Assembly: GCF_021789175.1 (NCBI RefSeq)
Contig: NZ_CP084560.1
Span: 3,720,001-3,784,000, forward strand
Origin: Arthrobacter sp. FW306-2-2C-D06B
Lineage (GTDB): Bacteria > Actinomycetota > Actinomycetes > Actinomycetales > Micrococcaceae
Direction: 5' to 3'
Length of the DNA stretch: 64,000 bases
The notes beneath the pieces were generated by a model. The model was not told the DNA's origin, did not search any database, and saw only the letters and a list, made by a program, of their open reading frames with translations. Shown here one piece after another: positions 7,803 to 15,649 of the stretch (the stretch's first letter is position 1; each line of letters starts with the position of its first letter). The position numbers were made by a program, and so were the translations under genes.

Positions 7803-8846
7803 ATGAACGGACGACGGCGACTGTGGCTTGCGGCGGGACTGGCAGTTCTGCTGGCCCTCGTGGTGGTTCTGGCCGCGGTCATTGCCGGATCCAACAGGAC
7901 CTCGTCCGGATCGTCGCCCTCAAGCGCCTCCGCGGGCGCAACCGCTACCCGGACGCCATCCCCCAGCAAGTCCCCTGCGCCAACCGCTGCCGCACCGGCC
8001 CCGCCTACCATCCCGGAGCTTCCCGCGACCCCCATGAACATCCTGGTGATTGGCAGTGACAGCCGTGCCAATGCCAGGGACCAGAACAACCAGACCGTCA
8101 CCACGGGGCAATCGTCGGACCAACGCTCGGATTGCCTGATGCTGATCCACGTCCCAGCAGACCGGCACAAGGTCTACGGTATTTCGATCCTGCGCGACAA
8201 CTGGGTGGACATCCCGGGCTATGGAGCATCCAAAATCAACGCCAGCCTTGAGGTGGGAGGCGTCCCCCTAGTGGTCCGGACCGTCGAGACGCTATTGGGC
8301 ACGCACATAGACCACACCGTCATGCTGGACTTCGAGGGCTTCAAAGTCCTGACCGACGGCCTCGGCGGGATCGACGTCAATGTCACACAGCCCTTCACCG
8401 CCAGCTTTGACACCCATCACACCTTTGTTGCCGGCATCAACCACTTGGACGGAGAAGCGGCCCTGGAGTTCGTCCGCGAGCGCTACTCGTTCGTGGACGG
8501 AGACTACCAGCGCGTCCGCAACCAGCAGACATTCCTTCGCGCCCTCTTGGCCAAGCTTTCCGGGGGCGTCCAGACTCCCGCCGGCGTGTTGGGACTCGTC
8601 CAATTTGCAGCCAACTACCTCACTGTGGACCAAGGATACGACCCCGCAGCCGTCGCCATCCTGGCCTACGCGCTCCGCACAGTTGATCCCGGTGCCTCCG
8701 GCTTCTTCACCCTGCCCACCGCGGGCACGGGTACCTCCCCGGACGGACAATCGATCGTGCTGCCGGATTACGCGGGAATCGGAGAAGTGGCCGCGGCGCT
8801 GCGGGACGACACCCTGCCTGAATATGTGGCCGCCCACGGTTACTGA
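7803..8846 (+). CDS. LytR-CpsA-Psr (LCP) family cell-wall ligase
   Basis: A 347-residue type II membrane protein with one N-terminal helix (about residues 6-28), a Ser/Thr/Pro-rich linker to about residue 75, then an LCP domain starting PMNILVIGSDSRA. Landmarks are SDCLMLIHVPADRHKVYGIS, SILRDNWVDIPGYG, KINASLEVGG and ALEFVRERYSFVDGDYQRVR, which include the conserved Arg/Asp residues that bind polyprenyl-phosphate lipids. LCP enzymes transfer teichoic acid, arabinogalactan or capsule polymers from undecaprenyl phosphate to peptidoglycan. It is the first gene of a plus-strand run, but a hairpin at 8877-8899 separates it from the next genes. Confidence 0.9.
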   Translation: MNGRRRLWLAAGLAVLLALVVVLAAVIAGSNRTSSGSSPSSASAGATATRTPSPSKSPAPTAAAPAPPTIPELPATPMNILVIGSDSRANARDQNNQTVTTGQSSDQRSDCLMLIHVPADRHKVYGISILRDNWVDIPGYGASKINASLEVGGVPLVVRTVETLLGTHIDHTVMLDFEGFKVLTDGLGGIDVNVTQPFTASFDTHHTFVAGINHLDGEAALEFVRERYSFVDGDYQRVRNQQTFLRALLAKLSGGVQTPAGVLGLVQFAANYLTVDQGYDPAAVAILAYALRTVDPGASGFFTLPTAGTGTSPDGQSIVLPDYAGIGEVAAALRDDTLPEYVAAHGY

Positions 8847-8876
8847 GCCGCCGCGGGCTACTCGTTTCCACTACTC

Positions 8877-8899
8877 GGAGGCAGCAAGCACCTGCCTCC
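8877..8899 (+). terminator. Hairpin after LCP gene
   Basis: GGAGGCAG and CTGCCTCC form an 8-bp perfect stem with a 7-nt loop, 31 bp after the LCP stop codon. There is no T tract, so it would be a weak or factor-assisted terminator. Confidence 0.4.
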
Positions 8900-9049
8900 C
8901 ACCACTCGAAAATTACTTGATTGAATCTTTAACCAATCTTCGAGAAAAGCTAGCGGGAACCTTGCGGCTTCCTAAAAATCCTGCCGGAAAGTAGAGGTCA
9001 TCGGACAGCAAAGCCCCGGTCACACGGGCTTCAAGAAACGGAAAACATC

Positions 9050-9670
9050 ATGGGTCTCAACCTGAAAACCACCACCGGCAAAGTCATCGCATCCCTGGCC
9101 CTGGTCGGCACTGCTGCCGGCGTGGCAGGACTGGGAACCTACGGTGCCTTCACCTCCAGCACCTCCGCCAGCAACACCGTCGCCTCCGGCATCGTCAACA
9201 TCGCCCTCGGCGCCTCCGGCACCACCAACCGGCTCAGCGTCGCCGCCTCCGGCCTGGTCCCCGGCGACACCGTCCAACGCGTCGCCACCCTCAGCAATGC
9301 CACCGGAAACCAGTCCCTCTCCGCGATCACGCTGACCACCGCGGCCTCCCCGACCTCCCTGCTGGACACCAACACCACCATGGGCCTGCAGGTCGCCGTC
9401 GATGACTGCTCCACCGCCTGGACCGAAGCCGGCACCGCCCCCGCCTACACCTACACCTGCTCCGGCACCACTACTTCGGTACTGGCTTCCCGTCCCGTGA
9501 TCGGAGCCAACGTCGCCCTGGCCAACCTGACCTCCGTCACCGCCGGCCACACCGACAACCTCCGCGTCACCCTGACCCTGCCCTCCACCGCAGACAACAC
9601 CCTGCAGAACCAGAGCAGCACCATCGCCTTCAACTTCACCGGCACCCAGCGCACCGCCACCAACCAGTAA
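9050..9670 (+). CDS. TasA/CalY-like secreted protein, SipW-type substrate
   Basis: A 206-residue secreted protein. It begins with a basic N-terminus and hydrophobic segment (KVIASLALVGTAAGVAGLGT), followed by YGAFTSSTSASNTVASGIVN. The 'G-T-x-A-x-F-(T/S)' transition after the helix, then an all-beta Thr/Ser/Asn-rich body with LVPGDTVQRVATLSN, is the layout of camelysin/TasA family proteins and SipW-dependent signal peptides. One Cys pair (DDCSTAW, YTCSG) may form a disulphide. A SipW-like signal peptidase follows 83 bp downstream, so the two probably work as enzyme and substrate. TasA relatives form surface fibres; fibre formation here is inference only. Confidence 0.7.
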   Translation: MGLNLKTTTGKVIASLALVGTAAGVAGLGTYGAFTSSTSASNTVASGIVNIALGASGTTNRLSVAASGLVPGDTVQRVATLSNATGNQSLSAITLTTAASPTSLLDTNTTMGLQVAVDDCSTAWTEAGTAPAYTYTCSGTTTSVLASRPVIGANVALANLTSVTAGHTDNLRVTLTLPSTADNTLQNQSSTIAFNFTGTQRTATNQ

Positions 9671-9687
9671 CACCCCCACCCAGCCAG

Positions 9688-9727
9688 CCCTCCGCCGTCG
9701 AGCCCCCCCGAAAACGACGGCGGAGGG
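9688..9727 (+). terminator. Strong hairpin between TasA-like gene and signal peptidase gene
   Basis: CCCTCCGCCGTC (9688-9699) and GACGGCGGAGGG (9716-9727) form a perfect 12-bp stem, 17 bp after the stop of the secreted protein gene and before the peptidase gene. As part of one operon it would act as an attenuator or mRNA 3'-end stabiliser, giving more substrate than peptidase. Confidence 0.6.
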
Positions 9728-9753
9728 CCTCCCACAAGAACGGAGACCCAGCC

Positions 9754-10740
9754 ATGACCGCATCACTGGTCCGCCACCGGCGGGTCTCCCGGACAGCCAC
9801 CACGACGGCGACACCCGGCTCGGGTAAGGGCCAGAGTGTTGCGTCGAAGTTTGCCCGCGCCATGGTCAGCGTCATCACCACCACGGTGATGGTTGCGGCC
9901 GTCGCTGCGTTCCTGTTCCTCGCCGTCGGGCCCCGAATCCTCGGTTACCAGACCAGCACCATGCTCACCGGCTCGATGTCCCCGCTGATCAACCCGGGAG
10001 ACGTGGTTGTCACCGTTCCCGTGGCGGTCCAGAACCTGAAGGTCGGGGACATCATCACTTACCACATTCCGGTGGAGGACCAGCGGGTGGAGACCCACCG
10101 GATCATCGACTTGACGGTGAACAACCAAGGTACTGCCACCGTCCGTACCAAGGGCGATGCCAACAACGGCGCAGACCCCTGGACCGCGACCCTGGCAGCA
10201 GGCCAGGTTGACCGCCAGGTGTTCACCGTCCCCTACCTTGGCAACGCGATCCGGGCTCTTCGTGATCCCGTTGTCCTGAAGGTCCTGATGTACGGCGCTC
10301 CGGCTGCCCTGGTAATCATGGTGCTCGTCTCCATCTGGCGGAAAAAGCCCGAAGGCGACGACGGCGCCGTGGACGCCGGCGCCGCTTTGCCGGCCTTTGA
10401 CCGCCGCCCGCTCAAGCGCCTGGCCAGGGAGATGAAGAGCAAGGAGGCCGCCGAGAAGTTCGCGGCCGCCTACGCCAAGTTGCTGCCGCAGCGGGTGGAC
10501 AAGATCAGCCACGCACTGAGCACCGGCGACAGCGACCTCGCGATGGATGCGGTGCTCAGCCTGAAAATCAGCTCCTCGATGGTAGGGGCGCTCCGGATGG
10601 AACAGCACTGCGTCCGCCTCGAGCAAGCCTTGGGCACAACCGATCACGCCGCGGCGATCCAAGCCGGGGAACTCGTCCGCCAGCACCAACCACAGCTGGA
10701 AAAAGCCCTGGGCGGTCACGCCGCCCGGCGCGCTGCTTGA
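9754..10740 (+). CDS. sipW: SipW-type (ER-type) signal peptidase I with degenerate Hpt-like C-terminal domain
   Basis: A 328-residue membrane protein. TM1 spans about residues 38-58 and TM2 about 172-194. The catalytic domain has TGSMSPLINPGDVV (Ser74) and VETHRII (His115), giving a Ser-His pair in place of the bacterial Ser-Lys dyad, as in SipW and eukaryotic/archaeal enzymes. After TM2 a cytoplasmic tail of about 130 residues contains a four-helix-like segment: FAAAYAKLLPQRVDKISHAL, then AMDAVLSLKISSSMVGALRM, then CVRLEQALG. This matches the Hpt pattern (x-H-S-L-K-G-S-S-x-x-x-G-A) except that Leu268 stands where the phosphorylated His should be. Its probable substrates flank it (9050-9670 and 10784-11293). 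Confidence 0.85.
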   Translation: MTASLVRHRRVSRTATTTATPGSGKGQSVASKFARAMVSVITTTVMVAAVAAFLFLAVGPRILGYQTSTMLTGSMSPLINPGDVVVTVPVAVQNLKVGDIITYHIPVEDQRVETHRIIDLTVNNQGTATVRTKGDANNGADPWTATLAAGQVDRQVFTVPYLGNAIRALRDPVVLKVLMYGAPAALVIMVLVSIWRKKPEGDDGAVDAGAALPAFDRRPLKRLAREMKSKEAAEKFAAAYAKLLPQRVDKISHALSTGDSDLAMDAVLSLKISSSMVGALRMEQHCVRLEQALGTTDHAAAIQAGELVRQHQPQLEKALGGHAARRAA

Positions 10741-10783
10741 AATCCTCCTCAAAGAACTGAACCGGGTCCGCTGCCTTTACCGC

Positions 10784-11293
10784 ATGAAAGCGGTGAGAAT
10801 GGGATGGACCACCGGGCCTGACAGAAAGCCGCTGACCTTGCGTAGAAGCCGGAGCACCGCCGACGCCGCGCAGACCCCTGCGTTGGGTCGCGTCGCCGCG
10901 GTCCTGGCAGCGGCTGCGGTACTGGTGTTCGCTCCGGGTATCGCGCAGGCGGCGTTCAACGGGTCCGATAGTGCTTCACTCCCCGTTTCCTCCGCCACCC
11001 TGGCATCGACCGCGACGGTCAGCGCGAGTTGCAGCGGATCGAACCTCACCATCAGCGTCACGAACTGGGCCCTGTCCGATACCCGGTTCGTAGGACAGTT
11101 CACCGTCACTTCCAGCCTCGGGATCCTCCTTTTTAGCGGCAACAGCAACCAAAGCGGCGGCGGAACCTACACGGCGAAAATCATTCCCCACCTCGGTACC
11201 TGGAATTGGTCGGTCAGCAACCAATACTCGATCCCGGGCACCAGCAACGTCTGGACCGGCACGGCCAAGACGGGCCAGTTCACCTGCACCTGA
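10784..11293 (+). CDS. Secreted beta-rich protein in the SipW locus, function unknown
   Basis: A 169-residue protein with a long basic N-terminus, then a hydrophobic segment (GRVAAVLAAAAVLVFAPGIA) followed by QAAFNGSDSASLPVSSATLA. The A-x-F-(N/T)-G-S motif after the helix resembles the SipW substrate class and the neighbour at 9050. The rest is Ser/Thr/Asn-rich with two Cys (ASCSGSN, QFTCT) and no recognised catalytic motif. It starts 43 bp after the signal peptidase gene and is probably co-transcribed. A second surface component processed by the same peptidase is the best inference. An internal Met (residue 6) is an alternative start. Confidence 0.65.
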   Translation: MKAVRMGWTTGPDRKPLTLRRSRSTADAAQTPALGRVAAVLAAAAVLVFAPGIAQAAFNGSDSASLPVSSATLASTATVSASCSGSNLTISVTNWALSDTRFVGQFTVTSSLGILLFSGNSNQSGGGTYTAKIIPHLGTWNWSVSNQYSIPGTSNVWTGTAKTGQFTCT

Positions 11294-11371
11294 GAGCGCG
11301 CCTAGGCGCACGCCCCTACCCCGGCAGCGAACGCGGGCGCCGGCGTCAGTCAGGCTCTATATATTGAGAGC

Positions 11372-13591
11372 ATGACCCAGACTTCCGGTTCCGCCCAGCC
11401 ATCCCACGCCGAAGGCCCAACGGCCCCCGTCGCCAAGAAGGTGCCGCACACCCGCGAACACCACGGCGATGTTTTCGTGGACAACTACGAATGGCTGCGG
11501 GACAAGGAATCCTCCGAGGTCATTGAGCACTTGAAGGCCGAAAACGCCTACCAGGAAGCCGTCACCGCACACCAGGAACCGCTACGCGAGGCGATCTTCC
11601 AGGAAATCAAGGGGCGTACCCAGGAGACCGACCTCTCGGTCCCCAGCCGCAAGGACGGCTGGTGGTACTACACCCGCTCCGTCGAGGGCAAGGAGTACGG
11701 CATCCAGTGCCGCGTCCGGGCTGCGAACTCGGGCAATCCGGTGGCGGACTGGACCCCGCCGGCGGTGGAACCCGGCGTCGAACTCCCCGGCGAAGAAGTC
11801 CTGCTGGACGGAAACGCCGAGGCGGAAGGCAAGCCGTTCTTCTCCATTGGCGGCACGGCCGTGACGCTGGACGGCAACCTTTATGCCTACGCCGTGGACA
11901 ACTCCGGCGAGGAACGGTTCACGCTCCGCATCAAGGACCTGCGCACGGGCGAACCGCTGCCCGACGTCATTGAGAACATCTTCTACGGCGTGGCCTTCTC
12001 CCCCGACGGCACCCGGATCTTCTACACCGTCGTCGACGATTCCTGGCGCCCGTACCAGGTGAAGTCGCACGTCCTGGGCACGCCGGTCAGCGAGGACGAG
12101 GTCATCTACCAGGAGGACGACGTCGCCATGTGGCTCGGGTTCGAGCTCTCCTCCGACAGGAGGTACCTCGTGCTGGGCATCGGCTGCTCGGAGTTCAGTG
12201 AGACGCGCCTGCTGCGCTTCGACGACTTCGACGCCGGCCTGTCCACCGTGATTTCCCGCGACGAACGCATCCTGTACGAGGCCGAGCCGTTCCTGCTTGA
12301 TGGGGTTGAGACCATACTCCTGACCCACAACAAGGACGCCATCAACTCGATGGTGTCCATCGCGGACCCGTCCGAGTTCGCCAAGCCGCTGGCCGAGCAG
12401 CACTGGCGCACCGTCGTCGAGCATTCCGACGCCGTTCGCGTCAACGGCGCGGGCGTCACCTCGACGCATCTGGTGGTGTCCGTACGGCAGGACACGATCG
12501 AGCGCGTGCAGGTGCTGCCGCTCGCCGGGCTGGGAACCGCCGCGCAGGGCGCGGCGGTGGAGCCCGCCTTCGACGAGGAGCTGTACACGGCCGGCGTGGG
12601 CGGAACCGACTATGAAGCCCCGGTGATCCGCATCGGGTACACGTCCTACTTCACGCCGTCGCGGGTGTACGACTTCGTGCTGCCCACCGCCGCGCTGCCG
12701 CAAGGCGAACTGCTGCTGCGCAAGGAAAGCCCGGTGCTGGGCGGGTACACCGCGTCCGACTACGTGGCCACCAGGGAATGGGCGACGGCGCCGGACGGCA
12801 CGCGCGTTCCGCTGTCCGTGCTGCGGCACGCCTCCCTTGTGCAGGACTCAAGCGCCGCGGGCCTGGTCTACGGCTATGGCTCGTACGAGGTCAGCATGGA
12901 TCCCGGTTTCGGGGTGGCCCGGCTGTCCCTCCTCGACCGCGGAATCGTCATGGTGATCGCGCATATCCGCGGCGGCGGCGAGCTCGGCCGGCGCTGGTAC
13001 GACGACGGCAAGAAGCTCAACAAGAAAAACACCTTCTCGGACTTCATCGCCGCGACGGACTGGCTCGCGTCCTCCGGTTGGGTGGCGCCGGGGCGGATCG
13101 CGGCCATGGGCGGCTCCGCAGGCGGCCTGCTGATGGGTGCCGTGGCCAACCTTGCGCCGGAAAAGTACGCGGCGATCGTGGCTGCCGTGCCGTTCGTGGA
13201 CGCCCTCAACACCATCCTGGACCCCGAGCTGCCACTGTCAGCGCTCGAGTGGGAAGAATGGGGCAACCCCATCACGGATTCCGAGGTGTACGAGTACATG
13301 AAGTCCTACACCCCGTACGAGAACATCCGCGCCGTTTCGTACCCGCGCATCGCAGCCGTCACGTCCTTCAACGACACCCGCGTGCTCTACGTTGAGCCGG
13401 CCAAATGGGTCCAGGTGCTGCGCTCCGAGACCACCAGCGCGGCGCCGATCGTGATGAAGATCGAGATGGACGGCGGACACGGCGGAGCCTCGGGACGATA
13501 CGTGCAGTGGCGCGAGCGCGCTTGGGACTATGCCTTCGTCGCGGACTCGCTCGGCGCCGTCGATCTACTGCCCGGTGCCGGGCTCAAGTAG
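11372..13591 (+). CDS. ptrB: Oligopeptidase B (prolyl oligopeptidase family S9A)
   Basis: A 739-residue cytoplasmic serine peptidase. The N-terminal part starts VAKKVPHTREHHGDVFVDNY and continues EWLRDKESSEVIEHLKAENA, the standard opening of oligopeptidase B, followed by a beta-propeller. The C-terminal alpha/beta-hydrolase domain has the nucleophile motif GGSAGGLLMGAVANLAPEKY and the His motif MDGGHGGASGRY; the acidic residue falls in TSFNDTRVLYVEPAKW. Length and motif order match the family. These enzymes cut short peptides after basic residues. It stands alone on the plus strand between the SipW locus and a histidine kinase, with no obvious operon partner. Confidence 0.92.
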   Translation: MTQTSGSAQPSHAEGPTAPVAKKVPHTREHHGDVFVDNYEWLRDKESSEVIEHLKAENAYQEAVTAHQEPLREAIFQEIKGRTQETDLSVPSRKDGWWYYTRSVEGKEYGIQCRVRAANSGNPVADWTPPAVEPGVELPGEEVLLDGNAEAEGKPFFSIGGTAVTLDGNLYAYAVDNSGEERFTLRIKDLRTGEPLPDVIENIFYGVAFSPDGTRIFYTVVDDSWRPYQVKSHVLGTPVSEDEVIYQEDDVAMWLGFELSSDRRYLVLGIGCSEFSETRLLRFDDFDAGLSTVISRDERILYEAEPFLLDGVETILLTHNKDAINSMVSIADPSEFAKPLAEQHWRTVVEHSDAVRVNGAGVTSTHLVVSVRQDTIERVQVLPLAGLGTAAQGAAVEPAFDEELYTAGVGGTDYEAPVIRIGYTSYFTPSRVYDFVLPTAALPQGELLLRKESPVLGGYTASDYVATREWATAPDGTRVPLSVLRHASLVQDSSAAGLVYGYGSYEVSMDPGFGVARLSLLDRGIVMVIAHIRGGGELGRRWYDDGKKLNKKNTFSDFIAATDWLASSGWVAPGRIAAMGGSAGGLLMGAVANLAPEKYAAIVAAVPFVDALNTILDPELPLSALEWEEWGNPITDSEVYEYMKSYTPYENIRAVSYPRIAAVTSFNDTRVLYVEPAKWVQVLRSETTSAAPIVMKIEMDGGHGGASGRYVQWRERAWDYAFVADSLGAVDLLPGAGLK

Positions 13592-13635
13592 CGTTCTCGA
13601 TAGTAGGCTCTCCCCAGGGGCCGAACCGAAACAAT

Positions 13636-13649
13636 AGGAGCGCAGCTTG
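13636..13649 (+). promoter_or_regulatory. Ribosome binding site fixing a TTG start
   Basis: AGGAG at 13636-13640 lies 6 nt before TTG at 13647. No ATG or GTG nearby is in frame at a better distance, so the kinase most likely starts with the rare codon TTG, which would lower its translation. Confidence 0.6.
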
Positions 13650-15278
13650 ACTAACGATGCATCGGTGCCAAACCGGGCTTTGGTGGCCGACCCTGACCCG
13701 GTTCGTCACGCAGAGACGGTTGCGGCGCTCGCCGCGGCAGGGTTCGTGGTTCGTTCAGCGCACGACGCCGGTTCCCTTGCGGCCGCGCTGGAAAGCGAAC
13801 CGAGCGACGTGCTGGTGGTGGACAACGACCTCCGGGAGTTCCTTCCCCGCAATAGCGTTCCGGTTTTGCTCCTGCTGGATCCCGAGAACGAGCTCGATGT
13901 TGCTGCCCTGGAAGGGTGGACGATTGCTGATTTCACCTACCGGGGCCAGCCTCCCGCATTTCGGGTCCACCGGGCCCTGGTACTGATAGCCCGTGCCGCC
14001 GAACGGACGCGCCGCCGTTCGGAAGCCGAGTCACTGAGGGAGAGCCTGCGAAAAGTGTCCGCGGCGATCCGGTCCACCATTGATCCGGGACTGATTGCCC
14101 GGCATCTGGTGGATGGCATCGGCGAGGCCCTGGGCGCGGAGCATGTCTGGTTCACCACGTTCCCGGACGCCCGGGTGCCACAGGTGAGGGCCGAATGGAA
14201 CGCTCCGGGACTGGTACCGGGCGTCCTGCCGGACGAACTCACAGACGAGATCGCCAGGTTCGCGCTTGCGGAGCGGCTGTGGGCGGAAGCGGAGGTGCAG
14301 CCGCTTCCGAAACGGGCTCCCGCAGGTGAGCGGGGTGGTGCGGGTGCGCTGGGTGGTGCCGGGGCGCCGTCGGCCTCTGTTGTGGTGCCGGTAGGCGAGG
14401 GAGATCTCGTCCTCGGTGTCATCTGGATCGCCCGGCCGGACACGGCGCAGGAATGGACCCGGGCCGAGTTAGGCCTGATTCAACACGTCTCGGGCAACCT
14501 GGCGTATGGGCTGATGCAGAGCCACCTGATCGGCGCGCAGCAGCAGGTCATGTACAAGCTCCAGGAACTCGACCAAGCCAAGACCGACTTCCTCACTACG
14601 GTGAACCACGAACTTCGAACTCCCCTCACGTCCATCACCGCCTATCTCGACATGATCCGCACGGGCGCCGGTGGACCTCTTCCCGCGGGTGTCGGGCGGA
14701 TGGTCGACGTCATTTCACGAAATGCCGAGCGGCTCCGACGGCTGATCGAAGACATGCTCACCGTCTCGCACCAGGACAGCTCCGGCGACCTCCAATTGAG
14801 CCGAGTGAATGTCGGACCCTTGCTCAGGCTTGTTGTCTCGACCTTGCAGCCGCTCGCCGACTCCCGTTCACTGTCCCTTACCGTCATGCATGCGCCGGAA
14901 ACAATGACTGTCCAGGCCGACGAGGCCAAGCTCGAGCAAGTCTTCGCCAACATCATCAGCAACGCGATCAAGTTCACGCCCGACGGCGGCCACGTTGCAG
15001 TCAGCAGCGGGATCACCTCGGAACCTGACTTGGTTCCCAGCGTGGTGGTGCGCGTGGAGGACACCGGCGTCGGGATCCCCGAAACGGAAATCGAGCAAGT
15101 CTTCACGCGATTCTTCCGCGCCTCGAACGCCTCCACTGCGGCCATCCCCGGGAGCGGGCTTGGACTGGCGATAGCCCATGACATTGTGGAGCGCCATTCC
15201 GGCCGGCTCGATGTCGAGTCCGCCCTCGGCGTGGGGACCACGGTTTCGGTCCGGCTCCCCCTGGATACGGAGAGCTAA
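13647..15278 (+). CDS. Sensor histidine kinase with degenerate receiver and GAF domain
   Basis: A 543-residue soluble kinase. Residues about 10-105 look like a receiver domain (RALVADPDPVRHAETVAAL, DVLVVDND with Asp59) but lack the usual Lys-Pro motif. Residues about 125-290 fit a GAF domain, interrupted by a Gly/Ala-rich stretch (226-240). HisKA follows with FLTTVNHELRTPLTSITAYL (His321), then HATPase_c with NIISNAIKFTPDGG, VEDTGVGIPETE and GSGLGLAIAHDIVERHSGRL. The start is TTG at 13647 with AGGAG 6 nt upstream. It converges with a response regulator gene (15650-16459), its possible partner. No membrane helix, so it senses a cytoplasmic signal. Confidence 0.88.
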   Translation: MTNDASVPNRALVADPDPVRHAETVAALAAAGFVVRSAHDAGSLAAALESEPSDVLVVDNDLREFLPRNSVPVLLLLDPENELDVAALEGWTIADFTYRGQPPAFRVHRALVLIARAAERTRRRSEAESLRESLRKVSAAIRSTIDPGLIARHLVDGIGEALGAEHVWFTTFPDARVPQVRAEWNAPGLVPGVLPDELTDEIARFALAERLWAEAEVQPLPKRAPAGERGGAGALGGAGAPSASVVVPVGEGDLVLGVIWIARPDTAQEWTRAELGLIQHVSGNLAYGLMQSHLIGAQQQVMYKLQELDQAKTDFLTTVNHELRTPLTSITAYLDMIRTGAGGPLPAGVGRMVDVISRNAERLRRLIEDMLTVSHQDSSGDLQLSRVNVGPLLRLVVSTLQPLADSRSLSLTVMHAPETMTVQADEAKLEQVFANIISNAIKFTPDGGHVAVSSGITSEPDLVPSVVVRVEDTGVGIPETEIEQVFTRFFRASNASTAAIPGSGLGLAIAHDIVERHSGRLDVESALGVGTTVSVRLPLDTES

Positions 15279-15282
15279 GAAA

Positions 15283-15315
15283 ACACCGCCCCTGGGCGGT
15301 AGCCCGGGGCGGTGT
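15283..15315 (+). terminator. Terminator of histidine kinase gene
   Basis: ACACCGCCCC (15283-15292) and GGGGCGGTGT (15306-15315) form a perfect 10-bp GC-rich stem starting 5 bp after the kinase stop codon. A nested GGGC/GCCC pair in the loop extends it. Confidence 0.75.
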
Positions 15316-15336
15316 CTGGAATTGCTCTATCGTCTA

Positions 15337-15402
15337 CCCAAGTGACTGGCAGTTAATGCCGTTATGAGGCGTCTAAACGGCATCAAGTGCGAGCTAGTTG
15401 GG
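15337..15402. repeat. 66-bp palindromic element, divergent copy
   Basis: An imperfect palindrome from CCCAAGTGACTGGCAG to GAGCTAGTTGGG with inner arms AATGCCGTT and AACGGCAT. It has the same length, end sequences (CCCAA...TTGGG) and layout as the copies near 45.3, 48.9, 50.0 and 57.6 kb, but a more diverged stem. On the minus strand its first bases (CCCAACTAG) supply the last two codons and the stop codon of the small secreted peptide gene at 15394-15567. It also lies 3' of the kinase gene, so it may act as a two-way terminator. Confidence 0.7.
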
Positions 15403-15567
15403 CCACCAACCGATCTGCGCGTAGTTCACAACGGTGCCGGTGGTAACCGTCGATACCGTGGTGCTCGTGGTGTCGTGCGTGGTCTTCGGGGCGGCATTGG
15501 CAGGAGTAACAAATCCGCCAATAGCGAGCAGCCCCGTCATGAGAAGTGTTGCGGCGAATTTTTTCAT
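15394..15567 (-). CDS. Small secreted peptide, function unknown
   Basis: A 57-residue protein, MKKFAATLLMTGLLAIGGFV then TPANAAPKTT. It has a clear Sec signal peptide (cleavage after ANA) leaving a mature peptide of about 32 residues rich in Thr and ending QIGWWPN. The ATG at 15567 has GGAG 7 nt upstream. No Cys and no known motif are present. It sits 82 bp downstream of the response regulator gene on the same strand and may be co-expressed. The last codons and stop lie inside a 66-bp palindrome, so the C-terminus Pro-Asn may be element-derived. A signalling or envelope role is only a guess. Confidence 0.65.
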   Translation of the reverse strand: MKKFAATLLMTGLLAIGGFVTPANAAPKTTHDTTSTTVSTVTTGTVVNYAQIGWWPN

Positions 15568-15649
15568 GCAGTGCTCCTTTGAGCCGTGAAAATCCGAAGT
15601 TGACTTTCCCAGCGTAAAGAGCCTTGTTAAAGGTTCCCTTAAGATCGCC

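Noticed and set aside
11582..12829. 415-codon minus-strand open frame opposite oligopeptidase B
   Set aside because: Antisense shadow with no recognisable motif; the plus-strand frame has full catalytic motifs.
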